A DNA stretch of 64,000 bases from Rotaria socialis (GCA_905331475.1 CAJNYU010002638.1:80913-144912), one strand, 5' to 3'. Shown: positions 37,951 through 50,724, counted from the first letter of the stretch. Numbers and translations are program-made. The notes: generated from the letters alone by a model not told the origin.

Positions 37951-39591
37951 TACTATTAAACCAGTTGCATTTGTTTTTCTCATTAGTTTTGAAGAAAAAA
38001 AAAATATATATATATATACAAATTATTTTCTAAACTATTTAATAGAAAGAATAAACGTGTTGATATCCCAGCATTCATTTTTTGACTTACGAAATCCGTT
38101 TAGCTTGGTAAATAGGCTTTATTTCTAAGTATGATCATCTGTGCCGATGATTTTCATCAGAAATTATCAGATTGCATCATTTCATTTTCTATTTAGATAA
38201 ATCAAAGCTGACCTTTATTATGACAATGGAGAAAAGACTAAAATTCTACTATGAATCAGATTTAGATATCTACCAGATAGGTTGCGAATAGAAACAATTA
38301 TTGCTTGAGAGAATCAAAATTTGTGGTGTACCGTTTAGAAAAATAAATTATTTGAGTTTAATTTCGCATCGATTATTTTAAATCCGATCATTTTTATCAT
38401 CAGATAACTTGAATGAATAGATACAAAATCTAAACTATAGAAGAGATATTACGATAGATGTAGGTGTATCGGCAATCCAATACACGTAGACGATGAGAGC
38501 AATACTCAGAGTAATGCAATACTGATTCATGTATATATGCATACTTGTCAAACAATAGGTAGGCGTACAAAGCTTATGTGTAGTTTCTTTTTTTTATGAA
38601 AAATCCCCTTACTATAAACTAATAGACAGGACTATTGTCAAGGTTATCCTGTACGATTATAATCTTATCTAACACTGACATTCAACAATTGAATCTCTTT
38701 TAATCTTTTTCTTTTCTTCCGTAGATTCAATTTTACATAACAAAAACTATCAAAAATGATGGTGCCCATGCAGATGTTTGTGTCAATCGGATGATTGATG
38801 AAGCCTCATTTAATAGTTATCGCTAAATGCCATTGAGATTCGAATAAGAAGAAGAAGAAGAAAAGAAAAGAAACAATTTACCAATGCGTAGGAAGCAAAG
38901 CGAATATGAAAAAGAAAGACATTGATATTAAAATCATTTGGTTTCACATTCATTTATAAAGAATTAGCAACATATTCGAATTGAGGTTTTATTTTCATGT
39001 ACACTTATGCATGATATCATTTCATAGACGGATATTTTTTTATGCTGTAATGATACCGTACAAACATTTTTGTTTTTTTCATAGCTTAGTCGCATATCAT
39101 TTTCAACAGCCCGTATCATGTATTTAAAAGAAAATAACAGAAAAGAAAAGCCGAATTCTTTTTCGAACGTCAACTCTAAAACTAGAGAAATAAGAAAAAC
39201 AAAGAGAGAAATAAAAGAAGAGCGTATTTATTTTCTCCCGTCTCTCCATCAAATAAATAGATATTTTCTTGCCACCATCGAAAATTGATCATGATTATAA
39301 TTATATCACTTGTTACATCTGTGTTTTTTTTCTTTCTGTTTTTACATACACGAGTATTAAGTATAGAATCGATCGAAAATATATGATTAAACTAATGTCC
39401 TATATTTGAATTTTTTTATGCATTTCTAGCTCGACAGCAGCAACAAGCGTTTCATTTTTCTTCTCATCTTTTTCGTTTGCGTACTCCAACGATAATAGAA
39501 CGAAGAAAAAGAGAAAAAAAGGGAGAACACAGAAATAAATAAATAAATAAATAAATATATATATATATATATACAATCGTTTCGTTTCAAC
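37951..39591. other. Intergenic, no gene seen
   Basis: AT-rich spacer. TAAA and TA microsatellites lie at about 39534-39571, just before the dynein light chain start. Confidence 0.5.
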
Positions 39592-40389
39592 ATGTACACT
39601 TCTACGTATTCATCAACATCATCACCTATTCGAACAGCAGTATCGGAGACAACAGAAACAAATTGCCAGCACCAATCGTTCCATCGTCAGTATAATCAAT
39701 CATCTTATAGTAAAAATACCAATACAATCAATGATAGTAATATGAATTTAAGACGTAATAATGATGGCTTTTCACATTCCATTCCATCTTTGATATCATC
39801 AAATCCATTAACAACACCAACGTCATCAAGAAGATATTTAAATAATTATAATAATATATATAATGATTCAAATAGATATCAATCGACAGCTTATTCACCC
39901 TCACCAAATCGTTCATATCGAAATGATAATGAGACATTTCGTCCGGATAATACACGTTACAATTTAAGTAATAATAATCGTGCATATTCATATGATGATT
40001 TACACAAAGAACAAAATCGTTTACAATCATCCATAAGGACTTCACGTAATACTGATCAATATAGACAACCAATAATAGCAAGAGGTGATCAATATAACTA
40101 TCGTGATGATGATGAAGATGAAGATTTAATAGTTAAATCAACCGATTTATCAGCACGTTATGAACAAGATATGATTCAATTAGTTCGAACTGGCTTTCGA
40201 AAATATGACATAACTAATCAACGTGAATTAGCTGGCTTTCTTAAACGTGCTGCAGATAGCAAGTTTTCACCCTGTTGGCATTGTATCGTTGGTAGGCAAT
40301 TTAGCTCCTATGTTACACATGAAATGAGTGGTTTCATCTATTTTACACGAGGCCCACTATCAATTTTACTTTTCAAAAGTGGTGCCTAA
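39592..40389 (+). CDS. LC8-type dynein light chain with long N-terminal extension
   Basis: Single exon, 265 residues. Residues 180-265 are a complete LC8 fold, with KYDITNQRELAGFLKRAAD, CWHCIVGRQFSSYVTHE, FIYF and the terminal ILLFKSG. LC8 is normally 85-90 residues and acts as a dimeric hub on dynein and many other partners. The first 180 residues are Asn/Ser/Tyr/Arg-rich low complexity with an acidic DDDEDED patch. They have no domain I recognise and are probably disordered. The frame stays open and codon use is similar across both halves, so the extension appears real. Starting at an internal Met would still leave most of it. Confidence 0.93.
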   Translation: MYTSTYSSTSSPIRTAVSETTETNCQHQSFHRQYNQSSYSKNTNTINDSNMNLRRNNDGFSHSIPSLISSNPLTTPTSSRRYLNNYNNIYNDSNRYQSTAYSPSPNRSYRNDNETFRPDNTRYNLSNNNRAYSYDDLHKEQNRLQSSIRTSRNTDQYRQPIIARGDQYNYRDDDEDEDLIVKSTDLSARYEQDMIQLVRTGFRKYDITNQRELAGFLKRAADSKFSPCWHCIVGRQFSSYVTHEMSGFIYFTRGPLSILLFKSGA

Positions 40390-41522
40390 CTATTTTTGAC
40401 TGTTGCTTACTTCCGATTGTACATATTTCATACTAGTATTTATTTATTTTCATTTTCTTCACAAAACAAAACAAAAAAAAACATTATATTGCGTCTCAAT
40501 AAATTACTTAGTTTATTGTATTCATGTATTTTTCATCAAATATAAAATAAAAAATGCATAAATTGGTGTTTCATTGATGTTTTTTGGCAATAAAACGAAA
40601 CAAGAAAATAGAATACGACCTTGTATATTAATGCATCACAGACGAAAAAAAGTATAAAACCACAAATTTAGTTATACACGCTATTGATTGCTCATCTTTC
40701 TAAATCAATACAACTAATATCAAGGGTTTTTATTGTCACTGTATATGTAGCAAAACAAAATATTGTAGTATTTATTTGATCATAGTACTTTCACTTACAA
40801 ATGTAAGAAGAAAAAACAATAATTACGATAGGAATACAAGAAAAAGAACCGTTTGTCACTACAGTTCGTGTCAAGAGCGACATACGATTGATCAAATTAT
40901 CAATATTGAATAAGTATCTTAGAAGAAAAGTAAAGCAATAACATTCAGTGTCATTTTTATTTACTGTTAAATAATTTATGTGATCGATTAGTCTATGTAG
41001 CAAGCATGCGTCCTTATTTGGTTTTACTTTTTCAATCGACCTTGATTATCTGACGAATTACGCAGTCCTATGATTCAAATATAATTATTAGACAGTAGGA
41101 AGTTCTTGGGTTTAAATATCCATAAGTTTCTTGAAGAATATCATAAATTATAAACTTGTTTGATCTGCTACTATTTTATGATTTTCATATACAATAAATA
41201 GCAGAAACGATTAATTTTTCATCTCATTGATATTTCAAGACAATTATAGGAACCCATATGAATTATCTCACCAATAGACATGTGAGATGATCGGTTGAGC
41301 TATCGTCGTGTACAATCTGAAATAGATCTCAGGCATGTTATAAGGACTTATCCGGTTACATACCAATGATGCAATAGAAACTAAATGTTTACAAAAATGT
41401 TTAGCGATACTCGAATCTAGTATTTGATTCTTATTTCTATTTCGAAATTTCGCTGAATAAAATAAGTTAAATATTTCTAAACGCTGCGTTATCACAGAAT
41501 ACAAAGTACATTAAACTTATTA

Positions 41523-42230
41523 ATGCGATGCGAAGCAAAGTATTAATGTAGTCCGTCGCGAGTTTTTTTTGTTTTTCTTTCTTTTTTACTTGACTGTAAG
41601 CATCGTTTTCGTCGTCTTGCGACTCGATCAGCTCAACAACCGAAAATCATAGAAAAGTCGTTAAAAAGTGAGATCGAACTTCTTGTATCTTTTTCGAATC
41701 TTTAATCTGAAGTTCCGTTCATTCACAAATGTGGTTCCAAAATGACGAAAACGAACGAAATTTATGACGAGATAATTAACACGACGTCATCAACATATGT
41801 TAGCCACTATCGTCTATTTGTTTACAGGTGATATGAAATAATGAATCATGGAGATAATTAATCGATCAATCGAATTCGGTGTTTAAGAATGTATCGCTAC
41901 GTAAGAATGGAGTTTTCAGAGTGATGAAAAACATTACGGCTCTAGAAGGAAACGACGGACTTTTGGACTTAAAATTACTTTGAGCTACTTTCACCTACTT
42001 TTCAACTTCACATTTACTTGAAGTTATCTGAAGTTACTTGTACTAACATTGTGCTTTTACTTGAGTGATACTTTGAGCTACGTCAAGCTACTTCAAGTAG
42101 TGTACTTTGCCGTACTTTTGTACTTCAAGTCCGCTGTTTCCCCCTTATTACGGCTACATAAAAAGTATTCAAGATTTCTCTGAATTGTAGATTTTTCGTA
42201 GGCGATCAGGATTCTTGCTTCGCATCGCAT
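41523..42230. mobile_element. 0.7 kb element with GCGATGCGAAGC terminal inverted repeats
   Basis: ATGCGATGCGAAGCAAAG at 41523 mirrors CTTGCTTCGCATCGCAT ending at 42230. The interior is non-coding and carries the TACTT-word element at 41945-42147 as a later insertion or an internal module. Confidence 0.7.
41945..42147. mobile_element. CAAGGGGGAAA-type element with TACTT words (copy B)
   Basis: The ends GAAGGAAACGACGGACTT and, inverted, TAAGGGGGAAACAGCGGACT match copy A. The interior is again made of TACTT(G/C)AAG words about 10 bp apart. Same word as copy A, different order. Confidence 0.72.
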
Positions 42231-42501
42231 TTCGTATACGAGTGAAACTCGAATACCATCTAGTTGCTAGTTTTGACTTTAGAAGAAACATTAAGATGGA
42301 TTTTTCACCATTGTGAGCTCTTGAAATTTAGTATTTTCATTAAACTGTCTTTTCTCTCTCTTCTTTTGAAAAAGAGATGATGATTCATTACCATCTTTAT
42401 GTACCACACGCCCTTGCCTTCTTTTTTTTTCATTTATTAACGCACAATTTTTTTATTGCTATGTGCCGGCATTGACTTTTAAATTTCGACATGTACATAT
42501 G

Positions 42502-42533
<32 letters not shown>

Positions 42534-42742
42534 GTAGTGCACGTTTTACTGCACATGATCTTTATTTGAGTAGAAATTACTACAAAATGAATCCAAATCA
42601 CACATAACTAACTGAATAACAATAAGAAACAAACAAGTTATAGAAAATGATAACAGAATAATGAATAGGTGAAAGTGTCGAAGCAGTGCGACACCATCGT
42701 TGATCATTCGCCTAATCATCACTTCGAATTCGACTAGATTCA

Positions 42743-44762
42743 CTAACTATTGTTTCGAATATATCGATTACCAGAATTCGCTTGTCTTCCATTATTCGAT
42801 TGTTTATTATAACCTCCCCGAAAGCCAGCATCACGCTTAAAAAGAGAAACAGAAGTGATGCCAGCTTTTCTTTACTGAAGTTCACACTACTTACATAATT
42901 AGTGCCAGGTCGTTGAAAATTACCACTAGAAGGTTGTTGTACATTGAATCGATTGTTGACTATTGCTTGACGACGACTAGACAATCGAACGGCCTTTATT
43001 CATTTACTTATTTGAGGATAAAAATAAAACATACTTAATTGGTTCAAGGAGAAAATCGGTCAAATCTGTGGCTGATAATCGATTATTTTGTGTAACAAAT
43101 TTTGATAAATCTTCAAAACGATTTTTAACATCTTCATTTGTAGATTTTTCGAGAGATTTTTTAATGTGTTCTAACTAAATTGACAAGCTAATGTTTTTAT
43201 TATCGTAAATATTTTTCTATTACGAACCACAATTGGAAAGACTCGTCGACGATCATCATCAATGGGTGGTTGATCAGCAAGTATGTGAACAACATTTATT
43301 GCTTCTTCTGCTCGTCCCATTTCAGCATAACAAATAGCCTGCAAAAATTCAAGTTGAGAAAAAGAAATCAAGTAAACGAGTATCTTCCTACTCGAATATT
43401 TTGTATTGTAGTTAAATTTTGTCCTCGAACAGCACCAATAATTTCCATAGCAAATGACGAGTCATTCTAATTATTACAAATATATTTATAATAGGAATTT
43501 ACTTAACTATTTCTATTACATGTCGAAGTGCTAATAGAGCTACCATAGAAGCTGTACGTGGATTAATATCTGCATCACGTTGAATTACTTTAGATATTAA
43601 ATCTTTGGCTTTTTCTAATGATTGTTTTGTATTCTAAAGAATTAAAAATCATATATTTTTGTATATTCTTAAATGTATTCTTTACTTGTCGATACAATGC
43701 TTCAATAGCTAATGTAACAGCATCTGTTGGAAATACTCGACCGCTTGCAGTTGAAAAACCACGTTGCATACCATATTCAAATATTTTAGTAGCATCCTCA
43801 TAACGTTTATCTTCAACTAGTTTATTTAAAAGGATAAGAACAGATCCAGAATCATGAAATATATCTTTTAAGCTCTAATAAATCGAAGCAACGAATAAAT
43901 AAGCGAGAATCAGAAGAAAAACAAACCTACTTCATCCATGAAAAGTTTCATGGCTAGATCTGGCTTATTTTGAACATATAATAGACGCATAATAGGTGAA
44001 CCAAAATGAAAATCAGTAAATTTAACTTTATTTGAATTATATCTGAATAGAAGAAAAATTTGAAAATAAATGAAACTGAAAGTCTGTTCGTACTTTCTCA
44101 ATGCTTGAATAACGGCATCCACTTCTTCATCACTATTCGCAGACATAATCATATTACGTAAATCTTCAGTGAAAATTTGTGAATCAGGTTTAGTAATAGA
44201 ATCAAAAAAACGTTTTTTGAAACCATCTAATATTTAAAAAAAAGAAAGATAAATAAAATTTGAGAATAGATCTTTACCAATCGATGGAGCATGGCGTGAA
44301 GCATGTTGTTCGCGAGCTAATTTAAAATTATCAAGGCCAATGGCTGAACTTGAGAATAGGGTACGAACATGAACAGATAATATCGTCCGTAGAGTTCCAC
44401 TTGATGAATCTTAAACAAAACAAAAACATATAATATTGTTGACGTGAACCCACATCCACACCCAAATGCTTGCATAACTTTACAATTAACTTTTATATAT
44501 TCACTCTGTCTTTTGACGATTATTCCGATCAGAAAGAATTATAAGTTATTTTTATTGTCTTACTACTATTGCAAAAGGCTATATGAATTCAGTTCTTCGT
44601 ATCTCATTCGATTTATCTTCTCTACCACAAGTTTAAAAACATCTAATGAGAACAAAAGATTATCTTTTAAATACATTTTCTATTCAATATTAATCATAAA
44701 ATCAACTTACGATTGATTGCTTGAATAGCAGATGAAGTAATATTTCGAATGAGACAAGACAT
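42743..44762 (-). CDS. PTCD2-like pentatricopeptide repeat protein
   Basis: Eleven short exons, with ATG at 44762 and stop at 42743-42745; clear ones are 44711-44762, 44279-44410, 44096-44226, 43931-44043, 43686-43874, 43520-43633 and 43392-43466. The order of motifs follows animal PTCD2: FKKRFFDSI, then TEDLRNMIMSANSDEEVDAV, then KFTDFHFGSPIMRLLYVQNK, then DIFHDSGSVLILLNKLVED, and finally FEDLSKFV before LEPIKSRRQ. PTCD2 is a mitochondrial RNA-associated protein needed for cytochrome b transcript processing; that function is inherited from the family. The N-terminus (MSCLIRNITSSAIQ) could be a targeting sequence. The tail is Asn/Gly/Arg-rich. An acceptor AG abuts the ATG. It lies close behind PIG-S on the same strand, with only about 90 nt between PIG-S stop and this ATG. 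Confidence 0.8.
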
Positions 44763-44852
44763 CTACAAAAAGAAAAACGAAAACGAAGAGAAAAGCAAAA
44801 GAACAGAAATGATTTAATCGTATTCTTTTGTTCAATCGAAAGACAAACATAT

Positions 44853-45929
44853 TCAACGATTACTTTTTACAATATTTATCAAAAATTTAATGTCATTAAA
44901 TAACGCCCAAGCTAATGGTGCACCCATTGGTAAATATAAAGGAACGTATATGGCAAATTTTTGATCATCTGGAAAGTAGAGTAATTTCAGTAATGATGGA
45001 TCAAAAAAAACTTGATCAGCAAGTAAACGTCCTTGTTGACAATCATTATGCTGATTGTTTTCTTCACATTTTTCTAATAGATTTACTGAATCATGGACCT
45101 TTTTTGCCATAGTATCATCAATAACAATATTAGGAATTGAAAGAAGTAATTGTGATAAAGTTGATAATGTTTGTCGACCATTATTATAATTTTCAATTGT
45201 ACGTAAATGAATCCATTGGTCAATTGTTTCAATTCCTAATAGTTGATTAAAATGAGTAAGAAATTGTTTCATAATTAAATTTAAATCATTATATTCATTA
45301 TCCGAATTATTCTTATTATAAAATATTGCACTACCCCATTTAGGTACAACGATTGAATTGTCTTGATTTTTCTCAACTGTTAATGGTGTTTGTTTTTCAT
45401 CAGGGATGAATAGAATAAATAAAATTTGTTCTTTATAATGTTTTGTTGAACGATGCAATAAATATTCAAGTTTATTGATAAAAAATGGAATTTGTCGTTT
45501 TTCTAAATTATGTATAGTTTCATATGGTAAAACTCCACGTGTATTAAAAATAATTTCTGTGGAGAAATCCAAATTAATAAAATTCGAATATGTATTGATT
45601 AAATGAGGGACAATAGTTGATGAGATTATTTCTTCATATTTTGTTCTATTTAAACTAGAGTTATCATCGTTATTATTTATTAAATAGAATGATATGTCAT
45701 AAGACGATGCAGTTTGAAATGATGTTAAGTTTGTTACAATTAAATCGGATGTCTTTGGTGCAAGAGTTGATATACGAGAATATGGTAATGGTGCACGATA
45801 CGTACTCGTAGTAGAATACCACAATGGTAAACCAACGAAAAGAAAGAGAAAACTAAATGTGAAACGATTGATGAATAAATATAATTTTTCGTTGGGAAGT
45901 TTTTCTCTTAATACAGTCAGTACATTCAT
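44853..45929 (-). CDS. PIGS: GPI transamidase component PIG-S, internally short
   Basis: Single exon, 358 residues. PIG-S is a subunit of the ER complex that attaches GPI anchors to proteins. The first membrane segment with GLPLWYSTTSTYRAPLPYS matches the family N-terminus. Then comes the lumenal region (YDISFYLINN, PKWGSAIFYN, LSTLSQLLLSIPNIVI). The end is FFDPSLLKLLYFPDDQKFAI with a second membrane segment. Compared with the usual 530-560 residues, roughly 190 residues between the N-terminal RISTL and the YDISFYL strand are missing with no intron or break in frame. A short NLTSFQ linker replaces them. An acceptor-like TTTCAG lies 10 nt upstream of the ATG. The upstream CEP76 gene is divergent across about 710 bp. 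Confidence 0.92.
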   Translation of the reverse strand: MNVLTVLREKLPNEKLYLFINRFTFSFLFLFVGLPLWYSTTSTYRAPLPYSRISTLAPKTSDLIVTNLTSFQTASSYDISFYLINNNDDNSSLNRTKYEEIISSTIVPHLINTYSNFINLDFSTEIIFNTRGVLPYETIHNLEKRQIPFFINKLEYLLHRSTKHYKEQILFILFIPDEKQTPLTVEKNQDNSIVVPKWGSAIFYNKNNSDNEYNDLNLIMKQFLTHFNQLLGIETIDQWIHLRTIENYNNGRQTLSTLSQLLLSIPNIVIDDTMAKKVHDSVNLLEKCEENNQHNDCQQGRLLADQVFFDPSLLKLLYFPDDQKFAIYVPLYLPMGAPLAWALFNDIKFLINIVKSNR

Positions 45930-46643
45930 TATGAAAATCTGAAATGAAAATAATTAAAATGCAATTTTACATTTATTCTTTAAACGGTTCAAAGTTTTCA
46001 TTGATGCTTATCAATTTTGACATACTAGACTTTTAGAATTTCTTATTACCACTATTTTAAAAAATCTATTAATTTACTGTAAGAAGTTCTAGAACAAACT
46101 CTATAATAATAATTATGATCATCATTTTTCAGTTGGTTTCCTTAGAATGTAGGGGAAAAAATAAAATTTTGAGTAAATATCATCATAACTAATCAAACTA
46201 AGTAAGAAGATTTTCTAAAGTAAAACCTTAATTTAGTTTGTAAGATTACTGATAAAAAATGTTCAGCCATAAAGAAATAAAATGAAACAACGTTTACGTT
46301 TAGGTTCATTAATTTTCATAGTGATTGAATGAAAAAAACAGTGACATACGAAAAAAGGTAAGCTGAAAATGAGAATATTTGATTGGTAGGAAAAACCTAT
46401 TGAAAATGAAAGAATATCAATGATGAAGGTTTTGGGTTTTATTGTAGATGTCGTTGGAAACTTCCATTGTAAAAGCTTGTTTTTTTTATTCTAAAAATTA
46501 AAAATCATGCTTAATAATAGATCTAAAAACTTTTTTTTTACTTACTTAACCACTTTTTTACTCTATGTTGCTAAGCAACGAGTACGTTCTCGTCTTGATC
46601 GATGTCATATTTGCTGTTCAAAAAAATCTATCTTCAATGATCA
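45930..46643. other. Shared divergent promoter region, PIG-S / CEP76
   Basis: 714 bp between divergent starts, AT-rich, with no open frame. The one notable motif is the X-box-like palindrome at 46567-46579. Confidence 0.6.
46567..46579. promoter_or_regulatory. RFX X-box-like motif upstream of CEP76
   Basis: GTTGCTAAGCAAC is a perfect inverted pair of GTTGC half-sites with a 3 nt centre, 64 nt before the CEP76 ATG. RFX factors bind such X-boxes at ciliary and centrosomal genes. One position differs from the usual GTNRCC half-site. Confidence 0.6.
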
Positions 46644-49600
46644 ATGGCTTCCGTTGCACCAGATAAAATACTTGAAATAAAGCAATTAATTTCAAATCAT
46701 TTATCACAATCAGATATTAATAATTCAATTCGTGATGTTCTTTCTGACTATGCTCAACATCATCCAAATGCAGGTCCAATCGGTCGAGATACTTTAATAC
46801 GTGAATTAAAAAATCGTGGTGTTGTTGATTCTATGATGCAGAATATTCAATTTGGTAATCAACAACCATCTCCTCGACAACGTCAATCACTTACGACATC
46901 AAAACCAACTGTCAATATGGTTGATACTGATCAACTAGTATCTGTGCCATTGGAACAAGTCAATTTTGATGCAAATAGAAGACATCTTTATCTACAGTTT
47001 CTTAGTGGCAAAGCTTTTACAGGTAAAAATTGATCTTTCAAACTACACGACTTGTTTTCTATAAGTTTGAATTTATTTAGATTATCTGAATGAACCACAA
47101 TCTGAAGGTTATCCAGGTTATTCGTCATCATCATTAGCATCATCATTTAGTATATCAATTTTTTTTCGTAATCAACGTTTCCGTACACGGCCATTTGCAT
47201 GTGCGGGTGAACCATATATCAATCAAGGATTTTTACTTGAACTTCATAAAGATAAACAGCAAGGTAAACATATTGAATAATCATTGATCATAAAAAAAAA
47301 TGCATTTCTTGTGAAATACCAGCGAAAACCTACTGTCTTTCAGCATATTTCAAGAATTAAATGAAAGAAATGTACTGGGAAAAATAGAAAGAATGAAACT
47401 ATCTATTTGAGGTTAGTTTATATCGTAGGTATGCCAACAGAGATATAGTTTTCAAAGCAAACTTTTGGTTTATTTGATTGATGGACACTGTTGACAACAT
47501 ACAACTAGAACCTAGCACGACGAAGGAAAACTGAAAAAATATCTGGAAGCATTTATAGTATGAATATCTAAATTAAAATCCCTCAAAATTCTATCAATAT
47601 TAGCAAAATTCCATTTTCCTATTGTAATAAACTCTACTATGGCAAACGAATCTAATATATATATATATATCTTACTATTTCATTTAGGCGAATTTGGGGC
47701 TATGGCCGATATTCAAACACTATTGTCTATTTGTGATCGTGTTCATATTGTCCTAACAAGAAAAGATACAATAGGCGAAACACATCTCATATCCTCTCAT
47801 TTTCTCGAATGGCGTCAAGTTCTTTGTGCACCAGTTAACAAAGTCAATCGAATACTTGAATTGAATGGCATCGGTAAGAAATTTTTCTCTTTGAAGAAAA
47901 GTTTTCATTATCAATAATATTTGTTTTCTAGGAGCTGAAAATAAACTACCTGTTGGTGTTGTCAATGTTTGTTTACAATTGATTCCACCATTAAGTGAAT
48001 CCGTTTCAAACGATATTCTAGCAGCACAACTCGATCTTGAACATTCAAAAAGTACAGAACGAGAACGCTTATTTCTTATCTACGCTAAACAATGGTGGAA
48101 AGAATTTTTGGAAATTCGAGAAGAACATCGAACCAGACTTGTTAAAATATTTGGACAAGTAAGTTAATTTTCCATTTACAATCATCAATACAAGACGACA
48201 ATATTATTTAGGATGAAAATGGTGTTAATCATCCAGTATTCTCTTTTGTTCAACCACTTCGTTCAGGTCGTTTACTTGATACACCACGAGAAGCAGCTCG
48301 TTTTGTTAGTTTAATTGGTTATGATCGGCATTCAGTTGTTGGTAATACTGATCGAACTGAAATGTGGACACAAACACATGCATTTCTTGCAAGAAACTGT
48401 GGAGTATATTGATTCAACTTATTTTTCTTCTCTACATGAAAATGGTTTATTTTTAGGATTGTGAAAATCATGCTGTTCTTCTATGCAGTCTATTACTTGG
48501 TTTTGGACTTGATGCGTATGTTTGTAAGTATTTCGAATTTTAGTAAGAATATCTTTGTAGCATTTTCATTGCATAACATCAAATTTATCAGTCTAGGTCA
48601 TCGAGTTTCAATTTCATTTATTAAGAAAGCTTAGTATGTAAAAAAGAAATGAAGGTCAAGACGATTTCTATGGAACATTAAAGCATATATTTTAATTCAA
48701 CTCAGGTTGCTAGTCTCCTCTTCATACTCATTCGCTCAGCTTTGTTTAAGTTCTAGAATAATAAGATCTTTTTTTTTCTCGTATCGATGATGTTAATTTA
48801 TTTTATTTTTCAATTAAGGTATTGGAACGAAAGGTAAAAATCAAATTCATTCTTGGGTGGTAACAATCGGTGCTGATGATGTCTTCTTTTGGGAGAGTTT
48901 AAATGGCAACAGGTAGAAATTAAAAAAAATACATAATTATGTTTTTATAGAATTTATTTTATTCTATTAGATATCAGCATATATCTATTGATCCAGACGA
49001 TCCTCCACTTGATAAATTATCATTGAATAATATTCATCATCCATATAAAACTATTGGCTGCTTATTTAATGATAAATCTTTTTATGCAAATATACAAGTA
49101 TAAACAAAAACATCATCATCATAATCGATATTAAATTGGAATAATTTGTTTTTGTTTTAGCCAACATGTAATGTTGATACATGTGTATTTCGTTTATCAG
49201 ATCAATCAAAGTGGAAAGCAATGTCACACGATGCAATTGCATCAGTAAATACTCCTGGCCTTGTACTCACTGCACCAGTTATGCCTCATTTAATGAGTAA
49301 TACACTTGATCCAGTTGCATTATCAAATGATATTGAAAAACAAATTCGAGCTTTAATTATTCAACATAGAAAAGTAAGTATGCGACAAGTGAATGCCTAC
49401 AGAAAATGAATAGTCATTACATTTTGTTGCTTCGATTAAACCGCTAAATCCTGCATAGAGAAATTTAGATTAATTTTATGGCTTCAATTAGCAAACAAAT
49501 GAAACATTCCCTTCCGGAAATTAATAAAGAAACATTTTCTCAAGATTCTAACTAAACATGAAATTAGTTTTTGATCATGTCAAATTTTCGTAAGATCTGA

Positions 49601-50456
49601 ATCAGTAGATTATACTCTTAAAGTACAACTGGATTATCAACGGGTTATCGTTAAGATTTCTTCGCAGAAATGTACAGCTTGTGTAAATAAGAGAATTTAG
49701 AACGACTATCAGATTCGAGAGAAAATCCTACCCAACTTCTTTCGTGTTTCAACTTTGCATAAGTCATACGCATATGGAATAATAAATGATATGCATGAAA
49801 CAAATGAACGACAATATTCTGATGTAAAAGCTGCAAATCTCATGTTTCCTTCATGAGATATCTAATTACAGATAGATCCATCTACGAACAAAATTTTACA
49901 TAAAACTATTGTAAATCGATTCCAGCGTGTATCTGATGCTATACAGAAAACTTTTACCACATAGTTGCCAAGACTTAAAGAAACTTGTTCTGTTCGAGTT
50001 GTCTTAATTGCATCATCGTATTTGTAGGATCTTGGCTATACAACACAATTCGATGATCATTTATCATATTTATTAAGTCCAGCACTTTCTTCATACGAAT
50101 TGGAGCGTGTTACAGGTTTATCTGTTGGCAACGAAGAATTTCAAGAAGCCGTTCGACGTGCTGTTCCCAATGGACATGCTTTCAAAGGTTTTCCAATTCA
50201 ATTTGTTCATAAAAATGCTCGCAAAGCATTTGTTTTTAGTTTGAAGTAAGATTGTGCATACTATATTTGACGATCATACATTCGACATTTTATTTTGCTT
50301 TCATATAGAAATGGTTTATGCGAAGAAATTGTATCTTGCCATGGAGATCAAGTACGTTTAGCTGTTCGTGTACGTGTATTTACTTATCCAGAAAATGCTA
50401 TGGCTACTTGGATGATGTTTGCCTGTCGTTATAAGAGTGTTGGTTCAACAAAATAA
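46644..50456 (+). CDS. CEP76: Centrosomal protein of 76 kDa (CEP76)
   Basis: Eleven exons join in frame: 46644-47022, 47081-47263, 47688-47873, 47932-48158, 48212-48403, 48457-48523, 48819-48912, 48971-49097, 49161-49373, 50028-50245 and 50309-50456. They give 677 residues, close to the human length of about 659. The N-terminal helical segment is MASVAPDKILEIKQLISNHL. Next is a C2-like region (RRHLYLQFLSGKAF, FFRNQRFRTRPFAC, GEFGAMADIQTLLSI). Then comes ERERLFLIYAKQWWKEF, the LRSGRLLDTPREAARFV block, and a transglutaminase-like core (GDCENHAVLLCSLLLGFGLDAYVCIGTKGK). The C-terminus has LSYLLSPALSSYELER and a final GDQVRLAVRVRVFTYPENA block. CEP76 restrains centriole reduplication with CP110. 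Introns after exons 2 and 9 are 424 and 654 nt, and the rest are short. Confidence 0.96.
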
Positions 50457-50724
50457 TAAATGTGCAAAACACTGTCAATTAGATGTAGCGTTTTGTTTCA
50501 TTTCGCTTTCTTTTCTTTTTATTGTATTGTTTACACAAAACAATTTATTGAATATAGGGTCAAAAATAAACTACGTATAATACTAAAAATGGCAGTTGGT
50601 AGTTTATGAACGATCTACTCGGAAGCTGAATTAAGGAACACTACGAAAGCTCTTTATTAATTGGTTCATGCATGAAAATTGAATTATTAGAAAGATAGAG
50701 AAGAATACATAGTCGTTGATTTCA

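Larger units (their letters stand above)
40390..42742. other. Intergenic spacer with nested TIR elements
   Basis: No gene seen. It contains a TIR element at 41523-42230 with element B nested in it, and TA/TG microsatellites at 42500-42530. Confidence 0.6.

Noticed and set aside
39728..40081. Minus-strand open frame opposite the dynein light chain extension
   Set aside because: Tyr/Asn-rich shadow of the sense frame with no signature.
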